64,000 nt of DNA from positions 1 through 64,000 of the forward strand of contig NZ_VORR01000012.1 of the NCBI RefSeq assembly GCF_007997085.1. The letters run 5' to 3'. How positions within the stretch are numbered: the stretch's first letter is position 1; each line of letters begins with the position of its first letter. Origin of the DNA: Polaribacter sp. IC066 (GTDB lineage Bacteria > Bacteroidota > Bacteroidia > Flavobacteriales > Flavobacteriaceae). The notes below the pieces were generated by a model that did not search any database, was not told the origin of the DNA, and worked only from the letters and a program-made list of their open reading frames with translations. Below are positions 17,124-24,711 of the stretch, in pieces. Position numbers and translations under genes: made by a program.

Positions 17124-17488
17124 TTCTATCGGACATTCTATCGGACATCTATCGGACATTCTGTAGTTATTTATCAATATTTGTCTTATAGGGTATTTAA
17201 TAATAATTCTTGTAAAAAAAAGATTAAAATAATTTACTCAAAAGATGTTGAAACAAGTTCCCCAAAAACTGATAAAGTTTCCCCAAAAACTAATAATGGA
17301 GTTAGTGATAGAAGGAATGATTTATTCATTAAAACTATTGATTAATATAGGTATTATAAGGGATTTAGAACATTTTAGCATCATAAACACTAAATTTTAT
17401 AGTAAGTTTCAATTGCCTAAAAGCGAATAATAGTTCCCCGAAAAAATATCAGATTCCCTAAAAAGTAAAAATAATACCAAGAGAAATA
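17124..17488. other. Gap with short tandem repeats before hsdR
   Basis: Directly after the AlbA_2 stop, the unit TATCGGACAT occurs three times (17130-17160). Further on, a twice-repeated CCCCAAAAACT occurs near 17260-17290, and the variants TTCCCCGAAAAA and TTCCCTAAAAAG follow near 17433 and 17453. One frame here reads SSPKTDKVSPKTNNGVSD. A 61-codon ORF (17245-17430) has no recognisable content, and I do not call it a gene. The whole looks like the eroded 3' end of a longer gene or of a repeat-containing linker. Confidence 0.5.
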
Positions 17489-20400
17489 ATGGCAGCAAAT
17501 TATAAAGAGTACAACGACTCACAAAAACCGGCTTTAGATTTACTTCAAAAAATGGGTTGGGAATACCTATCACCCCAACAAGTATTTGAAGCACGTAATG
17601 AAATATACACCAATGTTATTTTAGACGCTGTTTTAGCACAACAATTGTCTAAAATTAATGCTTTTGATTATAAAGGTGAATCTTATAAATTCTCTACAGG
17701 TAGCATTCAGGGCGCTGTAAATGCACTTAAAAATGTACCAAACGAAGGTCTGATACAAACTAATGAACGTGTTTATGACTTAATTACTTTAGGAAAAAGT
17801 TTTAACGAAACTGTTCAAGGAGACCGTAAGGCTTACACGGTGAATTATATCGACTGGAAAAACCCAGAGAATAATATATTTCACGTTACTGAAGAATTTG
17901 AAGTAGAAGGAGGTAAAGGTAAACGCAGACCAGATATAGTACTTTTTGTAAATGGTATTCCGTTTGTAATTATAGAAAACAAACGCAGAGATAAAAATAA
18001 TTCTATAGACGAAGCTATTTCTCAAAACATAAGAAACCAAAAAGAAAAAGAAGGAATTCCGAAGCTATTTTATTATTCACAATTACTTTTGGCTGTGCAC
18101 CCTAACGAAGTTAAATATGGCGCTACAGGAACGCTTGCTAAATTTTGGTCGCTATGGAAAGAAGATACAGAAAAAGAAGTTGCTAAACTTTTAAAAAAGA
18201 AAACAAAAAATACGGATTCGGAAGATCGTTTCGTAACCGAGCAAGACAAAGGTATTTATTCTTTATGCAGACCAAACCGTTTGTTAGAATTGGTTTACAA
18301 GTATATTGTTTTCGATGGCCCAGATAAAAAAATATGCCGTTATCAACAATATTTTGCAGTTCAAGACACCATTAAACGAGTAAAATCTCGAAATAATGAA
18401 GGTAATCGTCAAGGTGGTGTAATTTGGCACACTACAGGTAGCGGTAAATCTTTAACAATGGTGATGTTGTCGAAAGCATTAGCTTTAGACACAAGTATAG
18501 AATCTCCAAGAGTTATTATTGTTACAGATAGAATAAGTTTAGATAAACAAATATTTAAAACATTTGTTAATTGCGGTAAACACGTTAAAAAAGCAAAAAG
18601 CGGTAATGATTTAGTAGAATTGCTGCAAGACAAGGGTAATGAAATCATAACCACTATTATAGATAAATTTGAAATTGCCACAAAGCGTGCAGCTTTTAAA
18701 GACGAATCGCAAAATATATTTGTTTTAGTAGATGAAAGCCATCGTAGTCAATACGGTTCTGCACACGCCAATATGAAACGTATCGTTCCAAATGCATCTT
18801 ATATTGGTTTTACAGGAACACCATTAATGAAATCCCAAAAAAATACATCGAAAAAGTTTGGTGGTTTCATTCATAAATATACCATAGATCAAGCGGTAAA
18901 AGACGGTGCAGTTCTACCGCTATTGTATGAAGGAAGATCTGCCAAATTAAGCATCAACAAAAAACAGATAGATAAAGGTTTTGAGCGTTTAGCTGCTCCT
19001 TTAAGTGAAGAAGCTCAAAAAGATTTAAAAAAGAAGTTTGCAACTATTGCCAAAATTTATGAATCGGATAATGTAATTGAAGAAATTGCTTTCGATATTT
19101 CTAAACACTTTTCTGAAAATTGGAAAGGAACAGGTTTTAAGGCGCAATTAGCAGTTCCAAAAATTGATACCGCTATTAAATATCAAAAATATTTTGAAGA
19201 GCAGTCCAACGAGTCACTAAAAATAAATACCAGCGTGGTTTTTACACCACCAGATAGCAGACAAAATAATGATGATGTTTGGTCTGAAACTACAAGCGAA
19301 TCTCAAAAATATTGGGCAAAAATTTTAGAACGCTTTAATGATCAAGAAGCCTATGAAACTTATGTCATTGACCGTTTTAAAGAAGAAAGTAATGAAGTAG
19401 AAATTATTATTGTAGTGAGTAAGCTTCTTACGGGTTTTGACGCACCTAGAAATACCGTACTTTATTTAGCAAAACCTTTGGTTGCACATAATTTACTTCA
19501 AGCCATAGCAAGAGTAAATCGTTTATTTAACGGTAAAGAATACGGTCATATTATTGATTATGTTGGCGTATTAGGAAAACTCGATGAAGCACTAACAGAA
19601 TATAGTGCTTTAGAAGATTTTGATGAGGAAGATTTAAAAAACACCGTTGTAGATGTTAAAGAGGAAATTCGAAAATTGCCTGTTCGTCACGAAGAAGTGT
19701 GGGATATTTTTAAAGAAGTTTACAATAAAAATGATATTGAAGCATTAGAAAGACACATTTCAGAAAAAGACTTGCGAGATCAATTTTATGATCGTGTTTC
19801 TATTTTTGCAAGGTTACTACAGACAGCATTGGCGTCAGATGATTTTTATGCGGAATTCAATACCGAACAAATTGGTTTTTATAAAAATGAATTAAAGAAA
19901 TTTCAAAGCCTGCGGTTATCAGTCCAATTTAGATATGCTGAAAAAGTGTCTTATAAAGAATATGAACCAAGAGTTCGTAAATTATTAGATACTTATATTA
20001 ATGCTGAAGAAGTTCAAGTTTTAGCAAAAGATGTTAATATATTTGATAAAAATATGGTTGAGGAAGCTCTCGAAACCTATGGTAAAACCCCAGCTTCAAA
20101 AGCAGATTTTATTGCTAATCAGATGAAAAGAGTGATTACCGAAAATATGGAGAAAGATGAAGCTTTTTATAAGAAGTTTTCCCAGCTCATTGAAGATACC
20201 ATAAACGATTTTTATGACGAACGAATTACGGAGAAAGAGTATTTAGAAGCGATGCAAAAAACTCGTGAAGATTTAGCAAATGGATATCAAGACGGAATTC
20301 CAGAAGATTTACAAAACAACCCAAGAGCACGTGCCTTTTATGGAGCTTTAAATGAAGTGTTAATTAAAAAATTAGACAAAGAAATTAGCAAAAATAAAGT

Positions 20401-20608
20401 AGCTAAAGCAGGTTTAGAAATTGAAACAATCGTGAACAATCTAATAATAACAGACTGGAAAAAGAATGTAGATATTCAAAACCGAATGGAAAATGAAATA
20501 GAGGATTATTTGATCGGAAAAAGAACCCAATTAGGTATTGAGATAAGTTTTGATGAAATAGATTCTATTTTGATTAAATGTTTAAGAGTAGCAAAAAATA
20601 ATTTTTGA
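17489..20608 (+). CDS. hsdR: Type I restriction endonuclease, motor and nuclease subunit
   Basis: 1039 residues, a normal length. The N-terminal PD-(D/E)xK nuclease is seen at about residues 147-172 (RRPDIVLFVNGIPFVIIENK). The SF2 translocase follows, with Walker A HTTGSGKSLTM near 313, the DEAD-box-like DESH near 413, FTGTPLM, and motif VI (LLQAIARVNRLF). The C-terminal helical domain binds the HsdM/HsdS core. The complex cuts unmodified DNA far from its target after ATP-driven translocation. It is separated from the other hsd genes by a 365-bp gap, and its stop TGA overlaps the start of the metallopeptidase gene. Confidence 0.96.
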   Translation: MAANYKEYNDSQKPALDLLQKMGWEYLSPQQVFEARNEIYTNVILDAVLAQQLSKINAFDYKGESYKFSTGSIQGAVNALKNVPNEGLIQTNERVYDLITLGKSFNETVQGDRKAYTVNYIDWKNPENNIFHVTEEFEVEGGKGKRRPDIVLFVNGIPFVIIENKRRDKNNSIDEAISQNIRNQKEKEGIPKLFYYSQLLLAVHPNEVKYGATGTLAKFWSLWKEDTEKEVAKLLKKKTKNTDSEDRFVTEQDKGIYSLCRPNRLLELVYKYIVFDGPDKKICRYQQYFAVQDTIKRVKSRNNEGNRQGGVIWHTTGSGKSLTMVMLSKALALDTSIESPRVIIVTDRISLDKQIFKTFVNCGKHVKKAKSGNDLVELLQDKGNEIITTIIDKFEIATKRAAFKDESQNIFVLVDESHRSQYGSAHANMKRIVPNASYIGFTGTPLMKSQKNTSKKFGGFIHKYTIDQAVKDGAVLPLLYEGRSAKLSINKKQIDKGFERLAAPLSEEAQKDLKKKFATIAKIYESDNVIEEIAFDISKHFSENWKGTGFKAQLAVPKIDTAIKYQKYFEEQSNESLKINTSVVFTPPDSRQNNDDVWSETTSESQKYWAKILERFNDQEAYETYVIDRFKEESNEVEIIIVVSKLLTGFDAPRNTVLYLAKPLVAHNLLQAIARVNRLFNGKEYGHIIDYVGVLGKLDEALTEYSALEDFDEEDLKNTVVDVKEEIRKLPVRHEEVWDIFKEVYNKNDIEALERHISEKDLRDQFYDRVSIFARLLQTALASDDFYAEFNTEQIGFYKNELKKFQSLRLSVQFRYAEKVSYKEYEPRVRKLLDTYINAEEVQVLAKDVNIFDKNMVEEALETYGKTPASKADFIANQMKRVITENMEKDEAFYKKFSQLIEDTINDFYDERITEKEYLEAMQKTREDLANGYQDGIPEDLQNNPRARAFYGALNEVLIKKLDKEISKNKVAKAGLEIETIVNNLIITDWKKNVDIQNRMENEIEDYLIGKRTQLGIEISFDEIDSILIKCLRVAKNNF

Positions 20609-21309
20609 TGCATAAAATACAATACGGTAGTCAGGAAATTTTTTATGAACTCAAACGATCCAATAGAAAAACATTAGGAATTGAAGTTCACCCCGATAGT
20701 TCAGTTCATATTATAGCACCAACTTCAAGTTTATTTGAAGACATTGAACAAAAAGTTGAGAAACGTGCTAAGTGGATAATAAAACAACAGGCTTATTTTG
20801 AACAGTTTTTGCCACGCACACCAGAACGCAACTATGTTTCTGGAGAAACGCATTATTATCTAGGTAAATCCTATCTTTTAAAAGTTAGCGTCGGAAAAGA
20901 GAATCAAGTGAAGCTAAAAGCAGGAAAGCTTGAGGTCGTTTGTAAAAATGAAATAAAGCAAGGACGAGCAAAAAAACTATTAGCACATTGGTATTATGTG
21001 CATGCTGAAAAAAAGTTTAGGAGCATAGCAATTGAAGCGTATTCTAAATTTAAGGAATATGATTTTGAAATGCCTGAAATTGAAATTAGAAGAATGGCAA
21101 AGCGATGGGGAAGTTGCAATACAATAGATAAAGTAATATTAAACCCTGAAATTATAAAAGCATCCTCAAAATGTATTGAATACGTTCTAATCCACGAAAT
21201 GTGTCATTTAATAGTAACTAACCATAACAAAGAATTTTATAAAATATTAGATACTATAATGCCAACTTGGAGAAAATGGAAAGGTAAATTAGAAAATAAA
21301 TTGTCTTAA
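20608..21309 (+). CDS. YgjP-like (M48/DUF45) zinc metallopeptidase
   Basis: 233 residues from the ATG at 20608, which shares a base with the hsdR stop (TGATG); translation is probably coupled. The C-terminus carries the zinc motif HEMCHL (in CIEYVLIHEMCHLIVTNHNK) and the RRMAKRWGSCN segment typical of YgjP/WLM-like metallopeptidases. Such genes are very often the last gene of type I restriction operons. Their target is unknown; control of HsdR turnover is a reasonable guess only. It is cytoplasmic, with no signal peptide. Confidence 0.9.
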   Translation: MHKIQYGSQEIFYELKRSNRKTLGIEVHPDSSVHIIAPTSSLFEDIEQKVEKRAKWIIKQQAYFEQFLPRTPERNYVSGETHYYLGKSYLLKVSVGKENQVKLKAGKLEVVCKNEIKQGRAKKLLAHWYYVHAEKKFRSIAIEAYSKFKEYDFEMPEIEIRRMAKRWGSCNTIDKVILNPEIIKASSKCIEYVLIHEMCHLIVTNHNKEFYKILDTIMPTWRKWKGKLENKLS

Positions 21310-21411
21310 ATAGGTTAATCTGTTTATACGATAAATCAAAATTAGTAGCCCCTTTAATAGCCCCAAAAATTAAAAAACCCTGAAAATCAAATGATTTAAA
21401 GGGTTTTACAG
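21310..21411. other. Possible attachment-type border between island and tRNA-Leu
   Basis: Just beyond the tRNA 3' end the minus strand holds a hairpin AAACCCT...AGGGTTT with a T run, then two direct GGGGCTA motifs 11 bp apart. Sequences of this kind, a tRNA end with a terminator and short arm-like repeats, are found at integration sites. The restriction island abuts it. No integrase gene is present, so this is only a suggestion. The hairpin is likely the terminator of the tRNA transcript. Confidence 0.35.
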
Positions 21412-21493
21412 TACTCAAGGCGGGAATCGAACCCGCACTTCCGAAAAAACTGGATTTTGAATCCAGCTCGTCTACCAATTCCGCCACTTGAGC
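21412..21493 (-). tRNA. tRNA-Leu (anticodon CAA)
   Basis: 82 bases on the minus strand. The acceptor arms GCTCAAG (5' end) and CTTGAGT pair, with one G-U, and A is the discriminator base. The D arm contains GGAATTGGTAGAC. The anticodon stem CTGGA/TCCAG encloses the loop TTCAAAA, giving CAA. The long variable arm is typical of tRNA-Leu, and the T arm reads GTTCGATTC. CCA is not encoded. Its first 24 bases recur as partial copies at 21779-21802 and 22088-22111. Confidence 0.95.
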
Positions 21494-21495
21494 AT

Positions 21496-21741
21496 TTATT
21501 TAGAATCCCGCAAAGATCGTAATTTTTCTTTGCCAATTCCAGATTTCCAATATTTTTCTTTTTTTCTTGCTTCTATTCTATTGATAGCTTCTTCCATGTA
21601 AATTAGCTCAAAAGGAGCATAAGCTTTAGTTGTTTTCTCTCTCAAACTGTTATGCCTTTTAAATCTTTCTTCAAAATTTGATGTTAAACCAACATAAATA
21701 TAATTTCTAACAACGCTTGAAATAGCATATACAAAGAACAT
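21496..21741 (-). CDS. Small GIY-YIG nuclease, copy 1 (next to tRNA-Leu)
   Basis: 81 residues forming a single GIY-YIG domain: FFVYAISS...YIYVGLTSN is the GIY...YVG core, EERFKRHN holds the conserved Arg, and RIEARKKEKYWKSG holds the catalytic Glu. There is no additional DNA-binding domain. The family makes nicks or breaks in DNA; the cellular role of these short UvrC/YhbQ-like versions is unclear. The stop codon lies only 2 bases before the first base of tRNA-Leu, and the gene has the same orientation, so a shared transcript is likely. It differs from copy 2 by one residue (FKRH here, FKKH there). Confidence 0.9.
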   Translation of the reverse strand: MFFVYAISSVVRNYIYVGLTSNFEERFKRHNSLREKTTKAYAPFELIYMEEAINRIEARKKEKYWKSGIGKEKLRSLRDSK

Positions 21742-21759
21742 AATTTCTAATTTAGCGCG

Positions 21760-21779
21760 CCTGCCTGTCGGCAGACAGG
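21760..21779. repeat. GC-rich palindrome at the tRNA-fragment junction, copy 1
   Basis: CCTGCCTGTCGGCAGACAGG can fold in two overlapping ways (CTGCC/GGCAG or CTGTC/GACAG). It sits between the tRNA 5' fragment and the GIY-YIG start, preceded by GCGCG. The same 20 bases recur at 22069-22088. A shorter relative, CCTGCCGGCAGG, is at 25082-25093, so this belongs to a dispersed hairpin family. Confidence 0.75.
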
Positions 21780-21804
21780 TCTACCAATTCCGCCACTTGA
21801 GCAT

Positions 21805-22050
21805 TTATTTAGAATCTCGCAAAGATCGTAATTTTTCTTTGCCAATTCCAGATTTCCAATATTTTTCTTTTTTTCTTGCCTCTATTCTATTGATAGCTTC
21901 TTCCATGTAAATTAGCTCAAAAGGAGCATAAGCTTTAGTTGTTTTCTCTCTCAAACTGTTATGCTTTTTAAATCTTTCTTCAAAATTTGATGTTAAACCA
22001 ACATAAATATAATTTCTAACAACGCTTGAAATAGCATATACAAAGAACAT
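21805..22050 (-). CDS. Small GIY-YIG nuclease, copy 2
   Basis: 81 residues, identical to copy 1 except Lys in place of Arg in FKKH. The GIY, YVG, Arg and Glu positions are all intact, so it should be as active as copy 1. Its stop codon also lies 2 bases before a GCTCAAG tRNA start, but here only 24 bases of the tRNA follow before the GC-rich palindrome. The near-identity shows a recent duplication. Several of the few differences are silent. Confidence 0.9.
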   Translation of the reverse strand: MFFVYAISSVVRNYIYVGLTSNFEERFKKHNSLREKTTKAYAPFELIYMEEAINRIEARKKEKYWKSGIGKEKLRSLRDSK

Positions 22051-22068
22051 AACTTTTAATTTAGCGCG

Positions 22069-22088
22069 CCTGCCTGTCGGCAGACAGG
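22069..22088. repeat. GC-rich palindrome at the tRNA-fragment junction, copy 2
   Basis: Identical to the palindrome at 21760-21779 and located 309 bp from it. It again joins a truncated tRNA-Leu 5' end (22088-22111) to the upstream side of a GIY-YIG gene. Confidence 0.75.
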
Positions 22089-22261
22089 TCTACCAATTCC
22101 GCCACTTGAGCATTTATAAAGTTGTGTATATAAATACATCACTTTTTTGATAGCATCTCTAAAATGTTGAATTTTACTTCTTATTTTAAAGACTGCAAAG
22201 CCACTAAATATTTTTAGTTTTTAAACTGAAAATTTTAACTTCAAACTTAATAAATAAATTC

Positions 22262-22269
22262 TACTTTTG
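22262..22269 (+). promoter_or_regulatory. -7 element of the prs-rplY operon
   Basis: TACTTTTG fits TAnnTTTG and lies 36 bp before the prs ATG. No convincing -33 TTG was located. Confidence 0.5.
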
Positions 22270-22304
22270 CTATCGTATAAAAACACAACAAAAAATCTTA
22301 TTTT

Positions 22305-23246
22305 ATGACAACCAGCCAACTTGCACCAAAGCTTTTTGCTTGCAGGCAGAGTACCGTTTTAGCAGAGAAAATAGCAAAAGAATACAATATAACGTTAGGT
22401 AAAGTAGACACAACATATTTTAGTGACGGTGAGTTTCAACCAGCATTTGAAGAGTCTGTTCGTGGAAGGCGTGTTTTTATCATTGGTTCTACGTTTCCGA
22501 ATGCAGATAATTTAATGGAAATGTTATTAATGTTAGATGCTGCAAAAAGAGCTTCTGCAAGACATATAACTGCTGTGATGCCTTATTTTGGTTGGGCAAG
22601 ACAAGATAGAAAAGATAAGCCAAGAGTTGCAATCGGTGCAAAATTAGTAGCTAATTTATTGCAATCTGCGGGTGCTACAAGAATTATGACCATGGATTTA
22701 CATGCAGATCAAATTCAAGGGTTTTTTGAAAAACCAGTAGATCATTTATATGCATCTACTATATTTATGCCATACATTAAAAGCTTAAAGTTAGAAAACT
22801 TAACAATTGCATCACCAGACATGGGAGGTTCTAAAAGAGCTTATGCATATTCTAAACATTTATTGTGTGATGTGGTTATTTGTTACAAACAAAGACTAAA
22901 AGCGAATGTAATTGAGCACATGGAATTGATTGGAGATGTGCAAGGAAAAAATGTCATTTTGGTTGATGATATGATCGATACAGGCGGAACTTTGGCACAT
23001 GCGGCAAATTTAATGATGGAAAGAGGTGCAATAAGTGTACGTGCAATCTGTACACATCCAATACTTTCTGGAGGAGCTTACGAAAAGATTGAAAATTCTG
23101 GACTAACAGAATTGATTGTTTCTGATAGTATTCCGCTTAAACAAGAGACCTCCAAAATAAAAGTTGTATCTTGCGCGCCATTATTTGCGGATGTTATGCA
23201 TAAAGTGCAAGACAATACTTCAATTAGTGGACAATTTTTAATGTAA
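22305..23246 (+). CDS. prs: Ribose-phosphate pyrophosphokinase
   Basis: 313 residues, the standard length. It makes PRPP from ribose 5-phosphate and ATP for nucleotide, His and Trp synthesis. The N-terminal FACRQSTVLAEKIAKEYNI and DGEFQPAFEESVRGRRVF segments, PYFGWARQDRKDKPR (ATP and metal site) and VILVDDMIDTGGTL (PRPP loop, about residue 217) are all intact. It is followed after 21 bp by rplY, the usual prs-rplY-pth order in bacteria. Confidence 0.97.
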   Translation: MTTSQLAPKLFACRQSTVLAEKIAKEYNITLGKVDTTYFSDGEFQPAFEESVRGRRVFIIGSTFPNADNLMEMLLMLDAAKRASARHITAVMPYFGWARQDRKDKPRVAIGAKLVANLLQSAGATRIMTMDLHADQIQGFFEKPVDHLYASTIFMPYIKSLKLENLTIASPDMGGSKRAYAYSKHLLCDVVICYKQRLKANVIEHMELIGDVQGKNVILVDDMIDTGGTLAHAANLMMERGAISVRAICTHPILSGGAYEKIENSGLTELIVSDSIPLKQETSKIKVVSCAPLFADVMHKVQDNTSISGQFLM

Positions 23247-23267
23247 ATAATTAATAATAAAAAAGTA

Positions 23268-23861
23268 ATGAAATCAATTACAATTAAAGGATCAAAAAGA
23301 GAAAGCGTAGGTAAAGTAGCAACAAAAGCCTTACGTAATGCTGGTATGGTTCCTTGCGTTATATACGGAGGAGAAACAGCGATACACTTTTCAGCACAAG
23401 AAAAAGCGTTTAAAGACCTGGTTTATACTCCAAATGTATATACTGCAACAATTAATGTTGATGGTCAAAAAATAGCAACAATCTTAAAAGACATACAATT
23501 TCATCCTGTTTCGGATAATATTATTCATGTAGATTTTTATCAAATATTTGAAGATAAAGAAATTACAATGAACATTCCTGTAAAATTAACGGGTACTTCT
23601 CCAGGAGTTTTAAACGGTGGGTCTTTGCGTTTTACAAACCGTAAATTAAAGGTAAAAGCATTACCAGCTAATTTGCCAGATTCTGTATCTGCAGATATTT
23701 CTAAATTAAAAATTGGAGGTAAATTAACAATAGCGTCTATGAATACAGACGGATATACATTTATGCACCCAGATAATACTGTTGTTGTTCAGGTAAGAAC
23801 TTCTCGTAATGCAACTGTTTCAGAAGATGAAGAAGAAGCTGCAGAAGCTGCTGCAGAATAA
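23268..23861 (+). CDS. rplY: 50S ribosomal protein L25 (CTC form)
   Basis: 197 residues: an L25 domain that binds 5S rRNA ([20 protein letters not shown] to about residue 90), a TL5/CTC C-terminal beta domain, and an acidic Ala/Glu tail ([13 protein letters not shown]). The length fits the long CTC type rather than the short E. coli form. It is in an operon with prs and ends at a strong palindromic terminator. Confidence 0.95.
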   Translation: MKSITIKGSKRESVGKVATKALRNAGMVPCVIYGGETAIHFSAQEKAFKDLVYTPNVYTATINVDGQKIATILKDIQFHPVSDNIIHVDFYQIFEDKEITMNIPVKLTGTSPGVLNGGSLRFTNRKLKVKALPANLPDSVSADISKLKIGGKLTIASMNTDGYTFMHPDNTVVVQVRTSRNATVSEDEEEAAEAAAE

Positions 23862-23882
23862 ACTTTGCAACTATAATTTATT

Positions 23883-23912
23883 AAAAGCGTTACAAATTTG
23901 TAACGCTTTTTT
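23883..23912 (+). terminator. Terminator of prs-rplY
   Basis: A fully palindromic hairpin with arms AAAAGCGTTACAAA and TTTGTAACGCTTTT (23883-23910), running into further T. It lies 21 bp after the rplY stop. Because it is symmetric it could stop transcription in both directions. Confidence 0.85.
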
Positions 23913-23924
23913 CTTGTCTTGAAT

Positions 23925-24050
23925 TCATTTCAAGATCACTCTGAATTTATTTTAGGGTCTTTATAAATATTCTTATAGTTCTAATTGAATTTATTTCAGG
24001 GTCTTTTTTATGAGCTTTCTTAAAGTTTTATTCAATTCATTTTAGAGCAT
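23925..24050. repeat. Four degenerate copies of a 20-bp motif
   Basis: TTGAATTCATTTCAAGATC, CTGAATTTATTTTAGGGTC, TTGAATTTATTTCAGGGTC and TTCAATTCATTTTAGAGCATC stand about 30-60 bp apart between rplY and pth. The spacing is uneven, and no coding sense or strong hairpin is shared. They look like dispersed intergenic repeats of flavobacteria. Confidence 0.5.
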
Positions 24051-24081
24051 CATATTATTTATTTCTTCTTATTTTTGAAGT

Positions 24082-24711
24082 ATGAATATTGTTGCGTTTT
24101 TTAAAAATCTTACACGCTTTCATAAAGAAACTAAAGAAGAGTTGATGAAGAAATTTTTAATTGTTGGATTAGGAAATATTGGTGATACTTACACAGATAC
24201 GCGCCATAATATAGGTTTTAAAATTCTTGATGAAATTGCTGAAGAGCAAAAGAGTACCTTTGAAACAGATACTTTAGGCGATGTTGCTAGTTTTCGTTCT
24301 AAAGGACGAACTTTTATATTGTTAAAGCCTAATACGTATATGAATTTAAGCGGAAAAGCGGTAAAACACTGGATGCTTAAAGAAAATATTCCCGTCGATA
24401 ATTTATTAATTGTTACAGACGATTTAAATATCGATTTTGGAACCATCAGAATTAAAGCAAAAGGCAGTGATGGCGGGCATAACGGACTCAAAGATATTCA
24501 AGAGAAATTAAACACAAACGTATATCCAAGATTTCGATTTGGCGTAGGATCAAATTACTCAAAAGGGCGTCAAGTAGATTATGTTTTAGGCAAATGGAAT
24601 AAAGAGGAAACTAGTTTGCTAATTGAGCGTTTACCATTAGCATCAAAAGTAATTACTTCTTTCGGCACTGCTGGTTTAGCCAATACGATGAACACTTTTA
24701 ACGGAAAATAA
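24082..24711 (+). CDS. pth: Peptidyl-tRNA hydrolase
   Basis: 209 residues. The catalytic domain begins at residue 22 (KKFLIVGLGNIGDTYTDTRH), with the catalytic His in TRHNIGF, then KPNTYMNLSGKAV, TDDLN and GSDGGHNGLK. The enzyme frees tRNA from peptidyl-tRNA released by stalled ribosomes. I kept the upstream ATG because flavobacterial homologues share a similar MNIVAFF...TKEELM extension; an internal start at 24145 is the alternative. It follows prs and rplY, a classic neighbourhood. Confidence 0.95.
   Translation: MNIVAFFKNLTRFHKETKEELMKKFLIVGLGNIGDTYTDTRHNIGFKILDEIAEEQKSTFETDTLGDVASFRSKGRTFILLKPNTYMNLSGKAVKHWMLKENIPVDNLLIVTDDLNIDFGTIRIKAKGSDGGHNGLKDIQEKLNTNVYPRFRFGVGSNYSKGRQVDYVLGKWNKEETSLLIERLPLASKVITSFGTAGLANTMNTFNGK

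Larger units (their letters stand above)
21470..22118 (-). repeat. Tandem 309-bp units: tRNA-Leu 5' end plus GIY-YIG gene
   Basis: The block 21470-21778 is repeated at 21779-22087 with only a few base differences, and a third start of the unit is present at 22088-22118. Each unit, read on the minus strand, contains the 5' part of tRNA-Leu (GCTCAAG through GGTAGAC or GGTAGAC-like), then a GC-rich palindrome, then a complete GIY-YIG gene. Only the copy at 21412-21493 continues into a whole tRNA. The period is exactly 309 bp, as seen from the two ORF positions. Confidence 0.93.

Noticed and set aside
17245..17430. A 61-residue gene before hsdR
   Set aside because: No recognisable content, no promoter or leader, and it overlaps repeated sequence that reads better as an eroded tail.
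21310..21411. Proven integration site of a genomic island at tRNA-Leu
   Set aside because: Two GGGGCTA motifs and a tRNA end are suggestive, but there is no integrase and no second copy of the tRNA 3' end at the other border of the island.
21254..21487. 77-codon minus-strand ORF starting MAELVDELDSKSSFFGSAGS
   Set aside because: It is the translation of the tRNA-Leu gene itself and the sequence behind it; this ORF pattern is a known artefact of tRNA genes.
21470..22118. CRISPR array or simple repeat array
   Set aside because: The units are 309 bp, contain a full gene and have no spacers.
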